Source of the DNA: Eubacterium sp.
GTDB taxonomy: Bacteria > Bacillota > Clostridia > Lachnospirales > Lachnospiraceae
NCBI GenBank assembly: GCA_020844525.1
Contig: JAJGAH010000108.1
Coordinates: forward strand, 1 to 7,732
Reading direction: 5' to 3'
Length of the DNA: 7,732 nt
Position 1 is the first letter of the stretch, and each line of letters begins with the position of its first letter. The notes beneath the pieces were generated by a model. The model had not been told where the DNA came from. It was given only the letters and a program-made list of their open reading frames with translations, and ran no database searches. Below, one piece after another: positions 1 to 5,611 of the stretch. The position numbers and the translations under genes were made by a program.

Positions 1-204
1 CCACTGCATCATATGGCGGCGGATACGCGCCAGATCATTGCCATCGATGTCATTGGTGCTGGCATCGGAGAGTATGTTCTGATTGCCCAGGGCAGCGCGG
101 CCAGAATCGGCTGCGATATGCAGGATGCACCGGTTGACGCAGCAATCGTTGGAATCATTGATGACAATGGTGTATTTGAAGAAGATAATTCTGGAATGGA
201 GTAA
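1..204 (+). CDS. eutN: BMC shell vertex protein, EutN/PduN/CcmL family (5' end cut by window)
   Basis: This is the C-terminal part of a pentameric bacterial microcompartment vertex protein. Such proteins cap the corners of the icosahedral shell. The reading frame is open from base 1 (Pro-Leu-His-His before the first Met), so the Met at 13 is internal and the true start lies upstream of the window. Visible family features are the conserved core IDVIGAGIGEYVLIAQGSAA, with the turn Gly-Ala-Gly-Ile-Gly-Glu, and the near C-terminal DAPVDAAIVGIID. Full-length members are usually about 85-100 residues, so only some 20-30 residues should be missing. The stop lies 2 bases before the PduS-like gene, which shows tight operon coupling. 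The family is clear; which microcompartment type it serves cannot be told from this protein alone. Confidence 0.9.
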   Translation, partial: PLHHMAADTRQIIAIDVIGAGIGEYVLIAQGSAARIGCDMQDAPVDAAIVGIIDDNGVFEEDNSGME

Positions 205-206
205 GC

Positions 207-1532
207 ATGAAATTTGAGGAATTACAGCAAAGACTGAAGGACGGCGGCGTAGTCGGAGCCGGCGGTGCCGGATTCCCGTCCTATGCGAAGTTGAATACAA
301 ATGCAGATACCATTCTGTTAAACTGCGCAGAATGCGAACCGCTTCTGCAGCCACATAGACAGCTGATCCGCAGCCATGCGGATGAAATTCTTGCCGGTCT
401 TCATCTTGTTGCACAGACAGTCGGTGCAAAGCAGGCGATCATCGGCATAAAGAGATCCTACGAAAAGGCCATTGCTGCGGTTGAGAAGGAAATCGGAAAA
501 TATCCGGAAATGAAGATCCATTATCTTCAGGAGGTTTATCCGATGGGCGATGAGGTTGTGCTCATCTACGAGTGCACGGGCCGTGTCGTTCGTCCTGGCG
601 GACTTCCAATTGAGCAGGGATGTATCGTTTATAATGTAGAGACGATGTACAACATCTATCGTGCGGCAGTTGAAGGCAAGCCTGTTACATTTAAATATCT
701 CACCGTGATCGGTGAGGTAACGAAGCCGATTACCGTTCCGGTTTCCGTCGGATGCTCCTACAAATCCGTTGTTGATCTTGCCGGAGATGTCACATGCAAG
801 GATCCGGTATACTTCGTTGGCGGACCTATGATGGGACGTATTCAGCCGCCGGATGGCAGGGTGACAAAGACAACCAATGCGATCCTTGTGCTTCCGCAGG
901 ACCACATCATAGTAATGAAGAAACGCAGGAAGACGAAGATTGATCTTGCAAGGGCCGCTTCAATCTGCTGCCAGTGTGAGACCTGCACAGACCTGTGTCC
1001 GCGTAATGCACTTGGTCATCCGATTGATCCGGCACGTTTCATGCGTTCCGCTTCGAATGCGGATTTCCAGGACCTCAATCCGTTCCTGAATACGAATTTC
1101 TGTTCACAGTGCGGTGTCTGCGAAATGTATGCATGTCCGCAGGACCTTGCACCACGTACACTGATCGGTGAATACAAGGCTGGTCTTCGCGCGAAGGGCA
1201 TCAAGCCGCCGAAGGTAGAGGCTGCTCCGGTTAAGCCGGCCAGAGAGCTCCGCAAGGTTCCGGAGGAGAGACTGATGGCCCGTCTTGGACTGAGCAAATA
1301 TGACCTGCCGGCACCGCTTGATGATGAACTGCAGCCGGAGACAACGGTACGTGTTCTTCTCAGACAGCATATCGGTGCACCGGCTATTCCGATTGTGAAG
1401 GTCGGAGATCATGTGGAATACAGACAGATGATCGCAAAAGCAGCAGATGGACTTGGTGTTGCAATGCATGCGTCGCTGCCGGGTGTAGTCACAGATGTGA
1501 ATGATCAGTTTATCAGGATCAGAAAAGAGTAA
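207..1532 (+). CDS. pduS: PduS-like RnfC-related iron-sulfur flavoprotein of a bacterial microcompartment
   Basis: This 441-residue protein matches PduS in length and layout. Members are RnfC/Nqo1-related electron-transfer flavoproteins, and PduS is known as a cobalamin reductase of propanediol microcompartments. Near the N-terminus there is a Gly-rich nucleotide/FMN-binding loop, GVVGAGGAGFPS (residues 14-25). The middle, around residues 160-245, looks like an SLBB-type domain. Two 4Fe-4S motifs follow: C254-x2-C257-x2-C260-x3-C264-P and C299-x2-C302-x2-C305-x4-C310-P. A Rnf-like barrel-sandwich segment ends the protein (VGDHVEY to IRIRKE). An SD-like GGAG (198-201) sits 5 bases before the ATG and overlaps the end of the preceding gene. 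The protein is soluble, with no obvious signal or membrane segment. Because pduS-like genes also occur in B12-independent glycyl-radical loci, its role here may be generic NADH-linked electron transfer rather than cobalamin reduction; that part is inference. Confidence 0.9.
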   Translation: MKFEELQQRLKDGGVVGAGGAGFPSYAKLNTNADTILLNCAECEPLLQPHRQLIRSHADEILAGLHLVAQTVGAKQAIIGIKRSYEKAIAAVEKEIGKYPEMKIHYLQEVYPMGDEVVLIYECTGRVVRPGGLPIEQGCIVYNVETMYNIYRAAVEGKPVTFKYLTVIGEVTKPITVPVSVGCSYKSVVDLAGDVTCKDPVYFVGGPMMGRIQPPDGRVTKTTNAILVLPQDHIIVMKKRRKTKIDLARAASICCQCETCTDLCPRNALGHPIDPARFMRSASNADFQDLNPFLNTNFCSQCGVCEMYACPQDLAPRTLIGEYKAGLRAKGIKPPKVEAAPVKPARELRKVPEERLMARLGLSKYDLPAPLDDELQPETTVRVLLRQHIGAPAIPIVKVGDHVEYRQMIAKAADGLGVAMHASLPGVVTDVNDQFIRIRKE

Positions 1533-1550
1533 GAAAGGACGTAGGCGGCT

Positions 1551-2099
1551 ATGAGTAAAGCAATCGGAATGATTGAATTCAAGAGTATTCCAACAGGTAT
1601 TACCGCAGCGGATCTGATGGTCAAGACCGCAGACGTTGACATCGTAGAGGCACAGACGGTATGTCCTGGCAAATATATCGCGATCATCACGGGAGACCTC
1701 AGTGCGGTTAAATCTTCCGTTGAAGCGGCCAGCACAACATATGAGTCGGAGCTGATTGATAATTTCGTTCTGGGCAATCCCCATGAATCCCTGTATCCCG
1801 CCATGTATGGCGCCACAGAGGTCGGTGAGGTCAATGCACTTGGAATTCTGGAAACCTTTGATGTGGCATCACTTATAGAGGCTGCAGATGCGGCTGCAAA
1901 GACTGCGGTTGTAGATGTGATTGAGCTTCGTCTGGCAAAGGGTATGTGCGGAAAGTCCTTCATGGTGATTACCGGTGAGGTATCTGCAGTTACCGCTTCC
2001 ATCGATAAGGCAAAACAGATTGCCGGTGAAAAAGGTATGTATCTGGATTCCCAGGTAATTGCACATCCGGACGAGAAGATTATTCAGACCATTCTTTAA
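1551..2099 (+). CDS. pduT: PduT-like tandem BMC-domain shell protein with 4Fe-4S pore cysteine
   Basis: This 182-residue protein is built of two BMC domains, about residues 3-85 (beginning AIGMIEFKSIPTGI) and 94-175 (beginning ALGILETFDVASLIEAAD). It therefore forms trimers that imitate a hexameric shell tile. PduT of Salmonella has the same length, and a cysteine at its pore binds a 4Fe-4S cluster at the trimer axis. Here the equivalent TVCPGK places the cysteine at residue 38. The direct neighbour, PduS, is the known partner in moving electrons across the shell. The second domain has an extra cysteine (GMCGKSFMV) in the corresponding loop region. The gap from pduS is 18 bases, with a GA-rich SD-like stretch (1534-1539) before the ATG. 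It is the last shell gene here and is followed by an intrinsic terminator. Confidence 0.93.
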   Translation: MSKAIGMIEFKSIPTGITAADLMVKTADVDIVEAQTVCPGKYIAIITGDLSAVKSSVEAASTTYESELIDNFVLGNPHESLYPAMYGATEVGEVNALGILETFDVASLIEAADAAAKTAVVDVIELRLAKGMCGKSFMVITGEVSAVTASIDKAKQIAGEKGMYLDSQVIAHPDEKIIQTIL

Positions 2100-2116
2100 C
2101 GAGGACAGGTATACGG

Positions 2117-2150
2117 CTCCGGGAATCAGATTTCCCGGAGTTATTTTTTT
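2117..2150 (+). terminator. Intrinsic terminator closing the BMC operon
   Basis: A perfect 9-bp stem, CTCCGGGAA (2117-2125) with TTCCCGGAG (2132-2140), has a 6-base loop and is followed by the T-rich run TTATTTTTTT (2141-2150). It starts 17 bases after the pduT stop and ends only a few bases before the SD of the DeoR gene. It should therefore set how much BMC transcription continues into the regulator. Confidence 0.9.
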
Positions 2151-2155
2151 CATTC

Positions 2156-2161
2156 AGGAGG
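2156..2161 (+). promoter_or_regulatory. AGGAGG ribosome binding site that fixes the GTG start of the DeoR regulator
   Basis: AGGAGG lies 8 bases before the GTG at 2170. The frame is also open upstream to an ATG at 2059, but that ATG is inside pduT and would place the terminator hairpin inside the coding region. The DeoR family normally begins only a few residues before the helix-turn-helix, as it does from the GTG. The ATG at 2162 is out of frame. Confidence 0.85.
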
Positions 2162-2169
2162 ATGAGGCT

Positions 2170-2946
2170 GTGCTTGCAATTGAACGGCGTAATTTAATAC
2201 TCGAGAAGCTGCAGGACAACAAGAAGGTTGTCGTGAGCGAATTAAGCAGACTTTACAACGTCTCAGAGGAAACCATACGGCGTGACCTTGAGAAGCTTGA
2301 GCAGGAGGGGTATGCCACAAAGAGCTATGGCGGCGCTGTGCTGAACGAGAATGTAGGATTCGATATGCCCCTGACGGTCCGCAGCCGCAAGAATGTCGCG
2401 GCAAAGCAGAAGATCGCGGAGATTGCAGCGGGTATCATTCACGATGGCGATCACATTATGCTGGACGCAAGCTCCACGGATCTTTTTATAGCCAAGGCGC
2501 TGAAGAGCAAGCAGAGGCTGACTGTCGTCACGAATTCCATCGAGATCATTCTGGAGCTCTCCGAGATGACAGGCTGGACGATTATTTCCACCGGAGGCAC
2601 CCTGAAGGAGGGATACCTTGCGCTCATCGGTCCTGAAGCAGAGAAATCCGCGCACGCTTTCTATGTGGACAAGGCGTTTGTCTCCTGCAAGGCCTTGAAC
2701 CGCGATCACGGTATCATGGATTCGATTCAGCAGTTTACCTCCCTGAAGAAGGCCACGATTGAGTCTGCCGCAAGAAGCTATCTGGTTCTGGATAATACGA
2801 AATTTGACAAGACGGCATTCTCCCGCATTGACTCCATGAAGAGAATCTACGGTGTCATTACAGATAAAAAGCCGGATGATTACTGGATGGAATATTTTGA
2901 ACGGGAGGGCATAGAGATTCTGTACCCTAAGGATGGAAGCTGCTAA
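2170..2946 (+). CDS. DeoR-family transcriptional regulator, likely regulator of the BMC operon
   Basis: This 258-residue protein has the classic two-domain DeoR/GlpR layout. An N-terminal winged helix-turn-helix (about residues 5-57) holds the family signature VSEETIRRDLEKLEQEG, with the usual YGGAVL wing after it. The C-terminal sugar-phosphate sensor domain (about 75-235) holds the DASSTDLFIAKAL loop, the VVTNS strand, the TGGTL turn and the late VLDNTKFDKTAF segment. Family members are generally repressors released by phosphorylated sugars or related intermediates, with DNA-bound oligomers. Translation starts at a GTG. It follows the BMC genes on the same strand but is separated by a terminator, so expression may come from read-through or from a promoter not seen here. 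Control of the upstream BMC genes is inference from position. A DeoR regulator, rather than an AraC-type PocR, fits a sugar-derived substrate such as a deoxyhexose phosphate, but the ligand is unknown. Confidence 0.88.
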   Translation: MLAIERRNLILEKLQDNKKVVVSELSRLYNVSEETIRRDLEKLEQEGYATKSYGGAVLNENVGFDMPLTVRSRKNVAAKQKIAEIAAGIIHDGDHIMLDASSTDLFIAKALKSKQRLTVVTNSIEIILELSEMTGWTIISTGGTLKEGYLALIGPEAEKSAHAFYVDKAFVSCKALNRDHGIMDSIQQFTSLKKATIESAARSYLVLDNTKFDKTAFSRIDSMKRIYGVITDKKPDDYWMEYFEREGIEILYPKDGSC

Positions 2947-3017
2947 AATAAATTTCGTAACCTGAGCAAAAATAAATTTCATAGACTATCTAAGCGACAA
3001 TAAATTTCATAGTCTAT
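2947..3017 (+). repeat. Three AATAAATTTC direct repeats plus a 9-base inverted repeat upstream of the rpmG promoter
   Basis: The decamer AATAAATTTC occurs exactly at 2947-2956, 2971-2980 and 2999-3008 (period 24, then 28). Copies 2 and 3 continue as CATAGACTAT and CATAGTCTAT. ATAGACTAT (2981-2989) and ATAGTCTAT (3009-3017) are also inverted copies of each other, and each is self-complementary around its centre. The block lies directly upstream of the -35 box. The third copy sits at about -53 to -44 from the predicted start, the position of an UP element, and the inverted pair could be an operator. The function is inferred. Confidence 0.6.
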
Positions 3018-3045
3018 TGACAGAGGATTTACTTCGTGCTAAGCT
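3017..3045 (+). promoter_or_regulatory. Sigma-A-type promoter for rpmG-secE-nusG-rplK-rplA
   Basis: A consensus -35 box, TTGACA (3017-3022), is followed by a 17-base spacer and the -10 box TAAGCT (3040-3045). The spacer ends in TGC, which gives an extended -10. Transcription would start near 3052. The -10 box alone is poor; the perfect -35, exact spacing, extended TG and A/T-rich upstream repeats make up for it. Confidence 0.7.
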
Positions 3046-3079
3046 AGTACAGCGACAGTGAAGTAGGTCCTTTTTTTTT
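3024..3079 (+). terminator. Intrinsic terminator enclosing the rpmG promoter's -10 region
   Basis: AGGATTTACTTC (3024-3035) pairs with GAAGTAGGTCCT (3060-3071) as a 12-bp stem with two G-U pairs. A small inner hairpin, GTGCT (3036-3040) with AGTAC (3046-3050), sits inside. Nine T residues (3071-3079) follow. For RNA arriving from deoR this is a full terminator. RNA starting at about 3052 lacks the left arm and should pass. Confidence 0.75.
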
Positions 3080-3140
3080 ACGCATTTTTGGTACGAAGAG
3101 GCGGTGAACGTGATCGTTTCCCATTGACCACAGATGCAGG

Positions 3141-3159
3141 AAAATCGGGGCCCGATTTT
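3141..3159 (+). repeat. Near-perfect palindrome in the rpmG leader
   Basis: AAAATCGGG (3141-3149) and CCCGATTTT (3151-3159) are perfect inverted copies around a single G, about 15 bases before the rpmG ribosome binding site. As RNA it can only form a shorter AAAATC/GATTTT stem with a GC-rich loop; as DNA it looks like an operator half-site pair. No binding protein can be named. Confidence 0.5.
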
Positions 3160-3187
3160 AATGTTTATTACAGTGGAGGTGGAAGTC

Positions 3188-3337
3188 GTGCGTACAAGGA
3201 TTACTTTAGCATGCACAGAATGCAAGCAGCGCAACTACAATACGACGAAGGATAAGAAGACTCATCCGGAGCGTATGGAAATCAAGAAGTACTGCAGATT
3301 CTGCAGAAAGCATACTCTGCACAGAGAGACCAAGTAA
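3188..3337 (+). CDS. rpmG: 50S ribosomal protein L33 (zinc-ribbon type)
   Basis: This 49-residue, strongly basic protein is a typical full-length bacterial L33 of the large ribosomal subunit, near the E site. It keeps the zinc-ribbon pairs C9-x2-C12 and C36-x2-C39, so it is the zinc-containing (C+) form rather than a zinc-independent paralogue. The GTG at 3188 is chosen as the start because GGAGG (3175-3179) lies 8 bases before it and the family begins Met/Val-Arg-x-x-Ile-Thr-Leu-x-Cys. The longer frame back to the ATG at 3134 would read through the leader palindrome and add residues unlike L33. It is the first gene of the rpmG-secE-nusG group, the usual order in Firmicutes. The leader from the predicted transcription start is about 135 bases, unusually long for so small a gene. 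Confidence 0.95.
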   Translation: MRTRITLACTECKQRNYNTTKDKKTHPERMEIKKYCRFCRKHTLHRETK

Positions 3338-3355
3338 TTGCGTTTCTTCGCAATT
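3336..3355 (+). other. Small hairpin between rpmG and secE
   Basis: AATTGCG (3336-3342) pairs with CGCAATT (3349-3355) around a TTTCTT loop. The stem starts inside the rpmG stop codon and is followed by only moderately T-rich sequence (TTCGTTTTCTCC before the secE SD). It could be a weak attenuator or an RNA processing or stability element that lowers secE relative to L33. It is not a strong terminator. Confidence 0.45.
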
Positions 3356-3381
3356 TCGTTTTCTCCAGTGAGGTGAGTATT

Positions 3382-3621
3382 ATGGCAGATGACGCAAAGG
3401 AAGTAAAGAAGGACAAGGCCAGAAAACCGGCAAAGGACAAGAAGAAAAAGGATAGCTGGTTCAAGGGCCTGAAGACAGAGTGGGACAAGATCGTATGGAC
3501 AGAGCCGAAGACATTGGGACGGCAGACAACTGCCGTTGTCATTATTTCCGCGGTTGTGTGTGTACTGATCACGCTGATAGACAGTCTGGGACTGCAGCTT
3601 GTGCAGCTCATCATTAAGTAA
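3382..3621 (+). CDS. secE: Preprotein translocase subunit SecE
   Basis: This 79-residue protein is a short, single-span SecE. It has a lysine-rich cytosolic N-terminus (about residues 5-23), the amphipathic family helix with Trp-Phe-Lys-Gly-Leu-Lys-Thr-Glu-Trp-Asp-Lys-Ile-Val-Trp (residues 26-39) and one membrane helix (about 49-67). SecE clamps the SecY channel and is essential for protein export. The start is the ATG at 3382, with GAGGTGA (3370-3376) 5 bases upstream; an in-frame GTG at 3373 lies within that SD and is unlikely to be used. The gene sits between rpmG and nusG, its usual place in bacteria. The N-terminus is low in complexity, as is normal for SecE in Firmicutes. Confidence 0.95.
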   Translation: MADDAKEVKKDKARKPAKDKKKKDSWFKGLKTEWDKIVWTEPKTLGRQTTAVVIISAVVCVLITLIDSLGLQLVQLIIK

Positions 3622-3636
3622 GGAAAAGGTGGATCC

Positions 3637-4164
3637 ATGTCAGAGTCAGAAGCAAAATGGTACGTCGTTCATACTTATTCCGGCTATGAGAATAAGGTGA
3701 AGGCCAACATTGAGAAGACAATTGCAAACAGACACCTTGAAGATCAGATCCTGGAAGTCCGTGTACCGATGGAGGAGGTCGTTGAGGTAAAGAACGGCAC
3801 CAAGAGACAGGTGCAGCGGAAGATGTTTCCGGGTTATGTGCTCCTGAACATGGTGATGAATGATGACACATGGTATGTCGTTCGCAATACCAGAGGCGTT
3901 ACCGGATTTGTCGGTCCGGGCTCCAAACCGGTTCCTCTTTCACCGGCTGAGATGCAGCCGCTGGGAGTGGATGATGGAGAGAAAGTGGTCATTGATCTTG
4001 AGGTTGGTGACCAGGTTGTGGTAATCGGAGGTGTGTGGAAGGATTCCACAGGCGTCGTTTCCGCAATCAATCAGAGTAAACAGACCGTTACCATTAACCT
4101 TGAGCTGTTCGGACGGGCGACGCCGGTGGAAATCAGCTTCGCAGAAGTCCGCAAGGCAGGCTGA
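3637..4164 (+). CDS. nusG: Transcription termination/antitermination factor NusG
   Basis: This 175-residue protein is a normal-length NusG. It has the NGN domain (residues 7-115), beginning WYVVHTYSGYENKVKANIE and including RKMFPGYVLLNM and GVTGFVGPGSKP, and a C-terminal KOW domain (about 123-160) ending in the conserved FGRATPVEI (159-167). NusG binds the RNA polymerase clamp and controls pausing, Rho-linked termination and coupling to the ribosome. The KOW loop reads GGVWKDSTG where many NusG proteins have GPF-DF-G, a mild departure within the family's range. The ATG lies 15 bases after the secE stop with AGGTGG (3627-3632) as SD. The stop (TGA) is 6 bases before the L1-binding hairpin that precedes rplK. 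Confidence 0.96.
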   Translation: MSESEAKWYVVHTYSGYENKVKANIEKTIANRHLEDQILEVRVPMEEVVEVKNGTKRQVQRKMFPGYVLLNMVMNDDTWYVVRNTRGVTGFVGPGSKPVPLSPAEMQPLGVDDGEKVVIDLEVGDQVVVIGGVWKDSTGVVSAINQSKQTVTINLELFGRATPVEISFAEVRKAG

Positions 4165-4170
4165 CGGCCC

Positions 4171-4198
4171 GTGGGAGGGACATTCCCGCAAATACCAC
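4171..4198 (+). promoter_or_regulatory. Ribosomal protein L1 binding element upstream of rplK (copy 1)
   Basis: GTGG (4171-4174) pairs with CCAC (4195-4198), and GGGA (4177-4180) with TCCC (4184-4187) around a CAT loop. This leaves an asymmetric internal loop of GA against GCAAATA. The 23S rRNA L1-stalk site has the same plan: GUGG-GA-GG on one side and GAAAUA-CCAC on the other. L1 is known to repress its own operon by binding such a mimic. The element ends 8 bases before the rplK AGGAGG. That it is an L1 site is inferred from motif identity and gene context. Confidence 0.85.
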
Positions 4199-4220
4199 AT
4201 TATTTTAGGAGGTGCCGAAA

Positions 4221-4646
4221 ATGGCAAAGAAAGTTACAGGTTACATTAAATTACAGATTCCTGCAGGCAAAGCTACTCCAGCTCCGCCGGTTGGTCCTGC
4301 TCTTGGTCAGCACGGTGTCAACATCGTACAGTTTACCAAAGAGTTCAATGCAAGAACAGCCGATAAGGGTGATCTCATTATCCCTGTAGTTATTACAGTA
4401 TATGCAGACCGGAGCTTCAGCTTCATCACAAAGACCCCGCCGGCAGCAGTGCTTATCAAGAAAGCATGCAACCTCAAAAAGGCTTCCGGAGAACCGAATA
4501 AGAATAAGGTCGCTACCATTACAAAGGCCCAGGTAAAGGAAATCGCCGAGATGAAGATGCCTGATCTGAACGCAGCATCCGTTGAGAGTGCCATGAGCAT
4601 GATCGCCGGAACCTGTCGCAGCATGGGCGTAGTCGTAGAGGATTGA
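4221..4646 (+). CDS. rplK: 50S ribosomal protein L11
   Basis: This 141-residue protein is exactly the usual length for L11. The N-terminal domain holds the proline-rich [15 protein letters not shown] (residues 20-34), the region involved in thiopeptide action and in factor contacts. The C-terminal domain (about 70-141), from [12 protein letters not shown] to the end, binds the 23S rRNA GTPase-associated centre. L11 is also needed for RelA-type stringent signalling. The start is the ATG at 4221, with AGGAGGTG (4207-4214) 6 bases upstream; an in-frame GTG at 4212 is part of the SD. It is preceded by an L1-type hairpin and followed by a 168-base gap that holds further RNA structure before rplA. 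Confidence 0.97.
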   Translation: MAKKVTGYIKLQIPAGKATPAPPVGPALGQHGVNIVQFTKEFNARTADKGDLIIPVVITVYADRSFSFITKTPPAAVLIKKACNLKKASGEPNKNKVATITKAQVKEIAEMKMPDLNAASVESAMSMIAGTCRSMGVVVED

Positions 4647-4671
4647 TTCGGTATACGGTAACTTTTTTATA

Positions 4672-4759
4672 TGTGTCCGGTATTCCTTCGGAGAAAGCGT
4701 TAATTCTTGCATATGCGCCGGAAGGATGGACACAGGGGGATTGGAATCCAATTATCCCC
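4672..4759 (+). promoter_or_regulatory. Two hairpins in the rplK-rplA intergenic leader
   Basis: The first hairpin pairs TGTGTCC (4672-4678) with GGACACA (4728-4734). Inside it, TCCTTC (4684-4689) pairs with GAAGGA (4721-4726). The second pairs GGGGA (4736-4740) with TCCCC (4755-4759) and TTGG (4741-4744) with CCAA (4748-4751), with a 3-base bulge. Neither is followed by a T tract, so they are not terminators. They stack directly upstream of the second L1 element and make the gap one long structured leader. Confidence 0.6.
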
Positions 4760-4769
4760 GGATACGATC

Positions 4770-4797
4770 GTGGGAGGGAAAATCCCGCAACTACCAC
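4770..4797 (+). promoter_or_regulatory. Ribosomal protein L1 binding element upstream of rplA (copy 2)
   Basis: GTGG (4770-4773) pairs with CCAC (4794-4797), and GGGA (4776-4779) with TCCC (4783-4786) around an AAA loop. The internal loop is GA against GCAACTA. It has the same fold as the copy before rplK, with one change in the loop (GCAAATA to GCAACTA). It ends directly against the rplA AGGAGGT (4798-4804), so bound L1 should block ribosome entry. Confidence 0.83.
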
Positions 4798-4814
4798 AGG
4801 AGGTATTGAATAAT

Positions 4815-5513
4815 ATGAAACACGGAAAGAAATATGCAGAAGCTGCAAAAGCGATCGACCGCTCCAATCTGTATGATCCGGCAGAGGCAATCTCTCTGGC
4901 AAAGAAAGCGGCAGTCGCAAAGTTCGATGAGACCATCGAGGTTCACATTCGTACAGGCTGTGACGGACGTCATGCGGATCAGCAGATCCGTGGCGCTGTT
5001 GTACTTCCTCACGGAACCGGCAAGACCGTTCGTGTTCTTGTGTTCGCAAAGGGAGCAAAGGCAGAAGAGGCTAAGGCTGCCGGCGCAGATTATGTAGGAG
5101 ATATGGACCTTGTTCCGAAGATCCAGAATGAGGGATGGCTTGATTTCGACGTTGTTGTAGCAACACCGGATATGATGGGTGTTGTAGGACGTCTGGGCCG
5201 TATCCTTGGACCGAAGGGCTTAATGCCGAACCCGAAGGCCGGAACTGTTACAATGGATGTTACAAAGGCAATCAACGATATCAAAGCTGGTAAAGTTGAG
5301 TATCGTCTTGACAAGGCAAATATCATTCACGTTGTAATTGGTAAGGCTTCCTTCACAGAAGAGCAGCTCAATGACAACTTCCAGACACTGATGACAGCGA
5401 TCAACAAGGCAAGACCTTCTGCACTGAAGGGCCAGTATCTGAAGTCCGTTTCTGTCGCATCCACGATGGGACCTGGCGTAAAGATCAACCCGAGGAAGGT
5501 CACCACAGCATAA
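4815..5513 (+). CDS. rplA: 50S ribosomal protein L1
   Basis: This 232-residue protein is a full-length L1. It opens [15 protein letters not shown] and carries the family signature [19 protein letters not shown] (residues 127-145) and a conserved C-terminal [11 protein letters not shown]. Domain II is the Rossmann-like insert (about 68-158); domain I, made from both termini, holds the RNA-binding face. L1 forms the mobile stalk at the ribosomal E site and is the classic autogenous repressor of its operon, which fits the two L1-like hairpins in this transcript. The ATG at 4815 is 10 bases after AGGAGGT; the in-frame ATG at 4707 would translate through the leader hairpins and is rejected. A strong terminator follows, and rplJ-rplL, the common next genes, are absent here. 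Confidence 0.97.
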   Translation: MKHGKKYAEAAKAIDRSNLYDPAEAISLAKKAAVAKFDETIEVHIRTGCDGRHADQQIRGAVVLPHGTGKTVRVLVFAKGAKAEEAKAAGADYVGDMDLVPKIQNEGWLDFDVVVATPDMMGVVGRLGRILGPKGLMPNPKAGTVTMDVTKAINDIKAGKVEYRLDKANIIHVVIGKASFTEEQLNDNFQTLMTAINKARPSALKGQYLKSVSVASTMGPGVKINPRKVTTA

Positions 5514-5557
5514 TTCCGTCGCAAAATTATGCGAAGGGCTTTGTCATAGCTGTATAT

Positions 5558-5588
5558 AAGGCTCCGGCTTATGCCGGGGCCTTTTTTT
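5558..5588 (+). terminator. Intrinsic terminator of the rplK-rplA operon
   Basis: AAGGCTCCGGC (5558-5568) pairs with GCCGGGGCCTT (5573-5583) as an 11-bp stem with one G-U pair and a TTAT loop. The T tract runs 5582-5588. It lies 44 bases after the rplA stop. On the other strand the hairpin lacks a good T tract, so it mainly acts on + strand transcripts. Confidence 0.93.
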
Positions 5589-5611
5589 GCAGGTGCAGCC
5601 TGAATGCAATC

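Noticed and set aside
318..905. 195-residue - strand ORF inside pduS
   Set aside because: It lies fully opposite a well-supported gene, shows no recognisable family, and has the arginine/cysteine-rich look of an antisense shadow.
1104..1784. 226-residue - strand ORF across pduS and pduT
   Set aside because: It is antisense to two clear genes and crosses their junction; the composition is typical of a shadow frame.
2263..2982. 239-residue - strand ORF opposite deoR
   Set aside because: The opposite strand encodes a complete DeoR protein with all family motifs; this frame shows no domain.
3046..3187. tRNA or known riboswitch in the rpmG leader
   Set aside because: No cloverleaf, TTCGANTC-like T loop, T-box or riboswitch core could be found; the structure is explained by the terminator arm and a palindrome.
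3336..3365. Terminator between rpmG and secE
   Set aside because: The 7-bp stem is AT-rich and the following sequence is broken T-rich, not a T tract; the next genes need continued transcription.
4647..4670. Terminator after rplK at the T6 run
   Set aside because: The sequence before the T run (GGTATACGGTAAC) does not form a stable stem.
4251..5058. Several - strand ORFs opposite rplK and rplA
   Set aside because: They are shadows of conserved ribosomal genes and have no ribosome binding site or family match that I can see.
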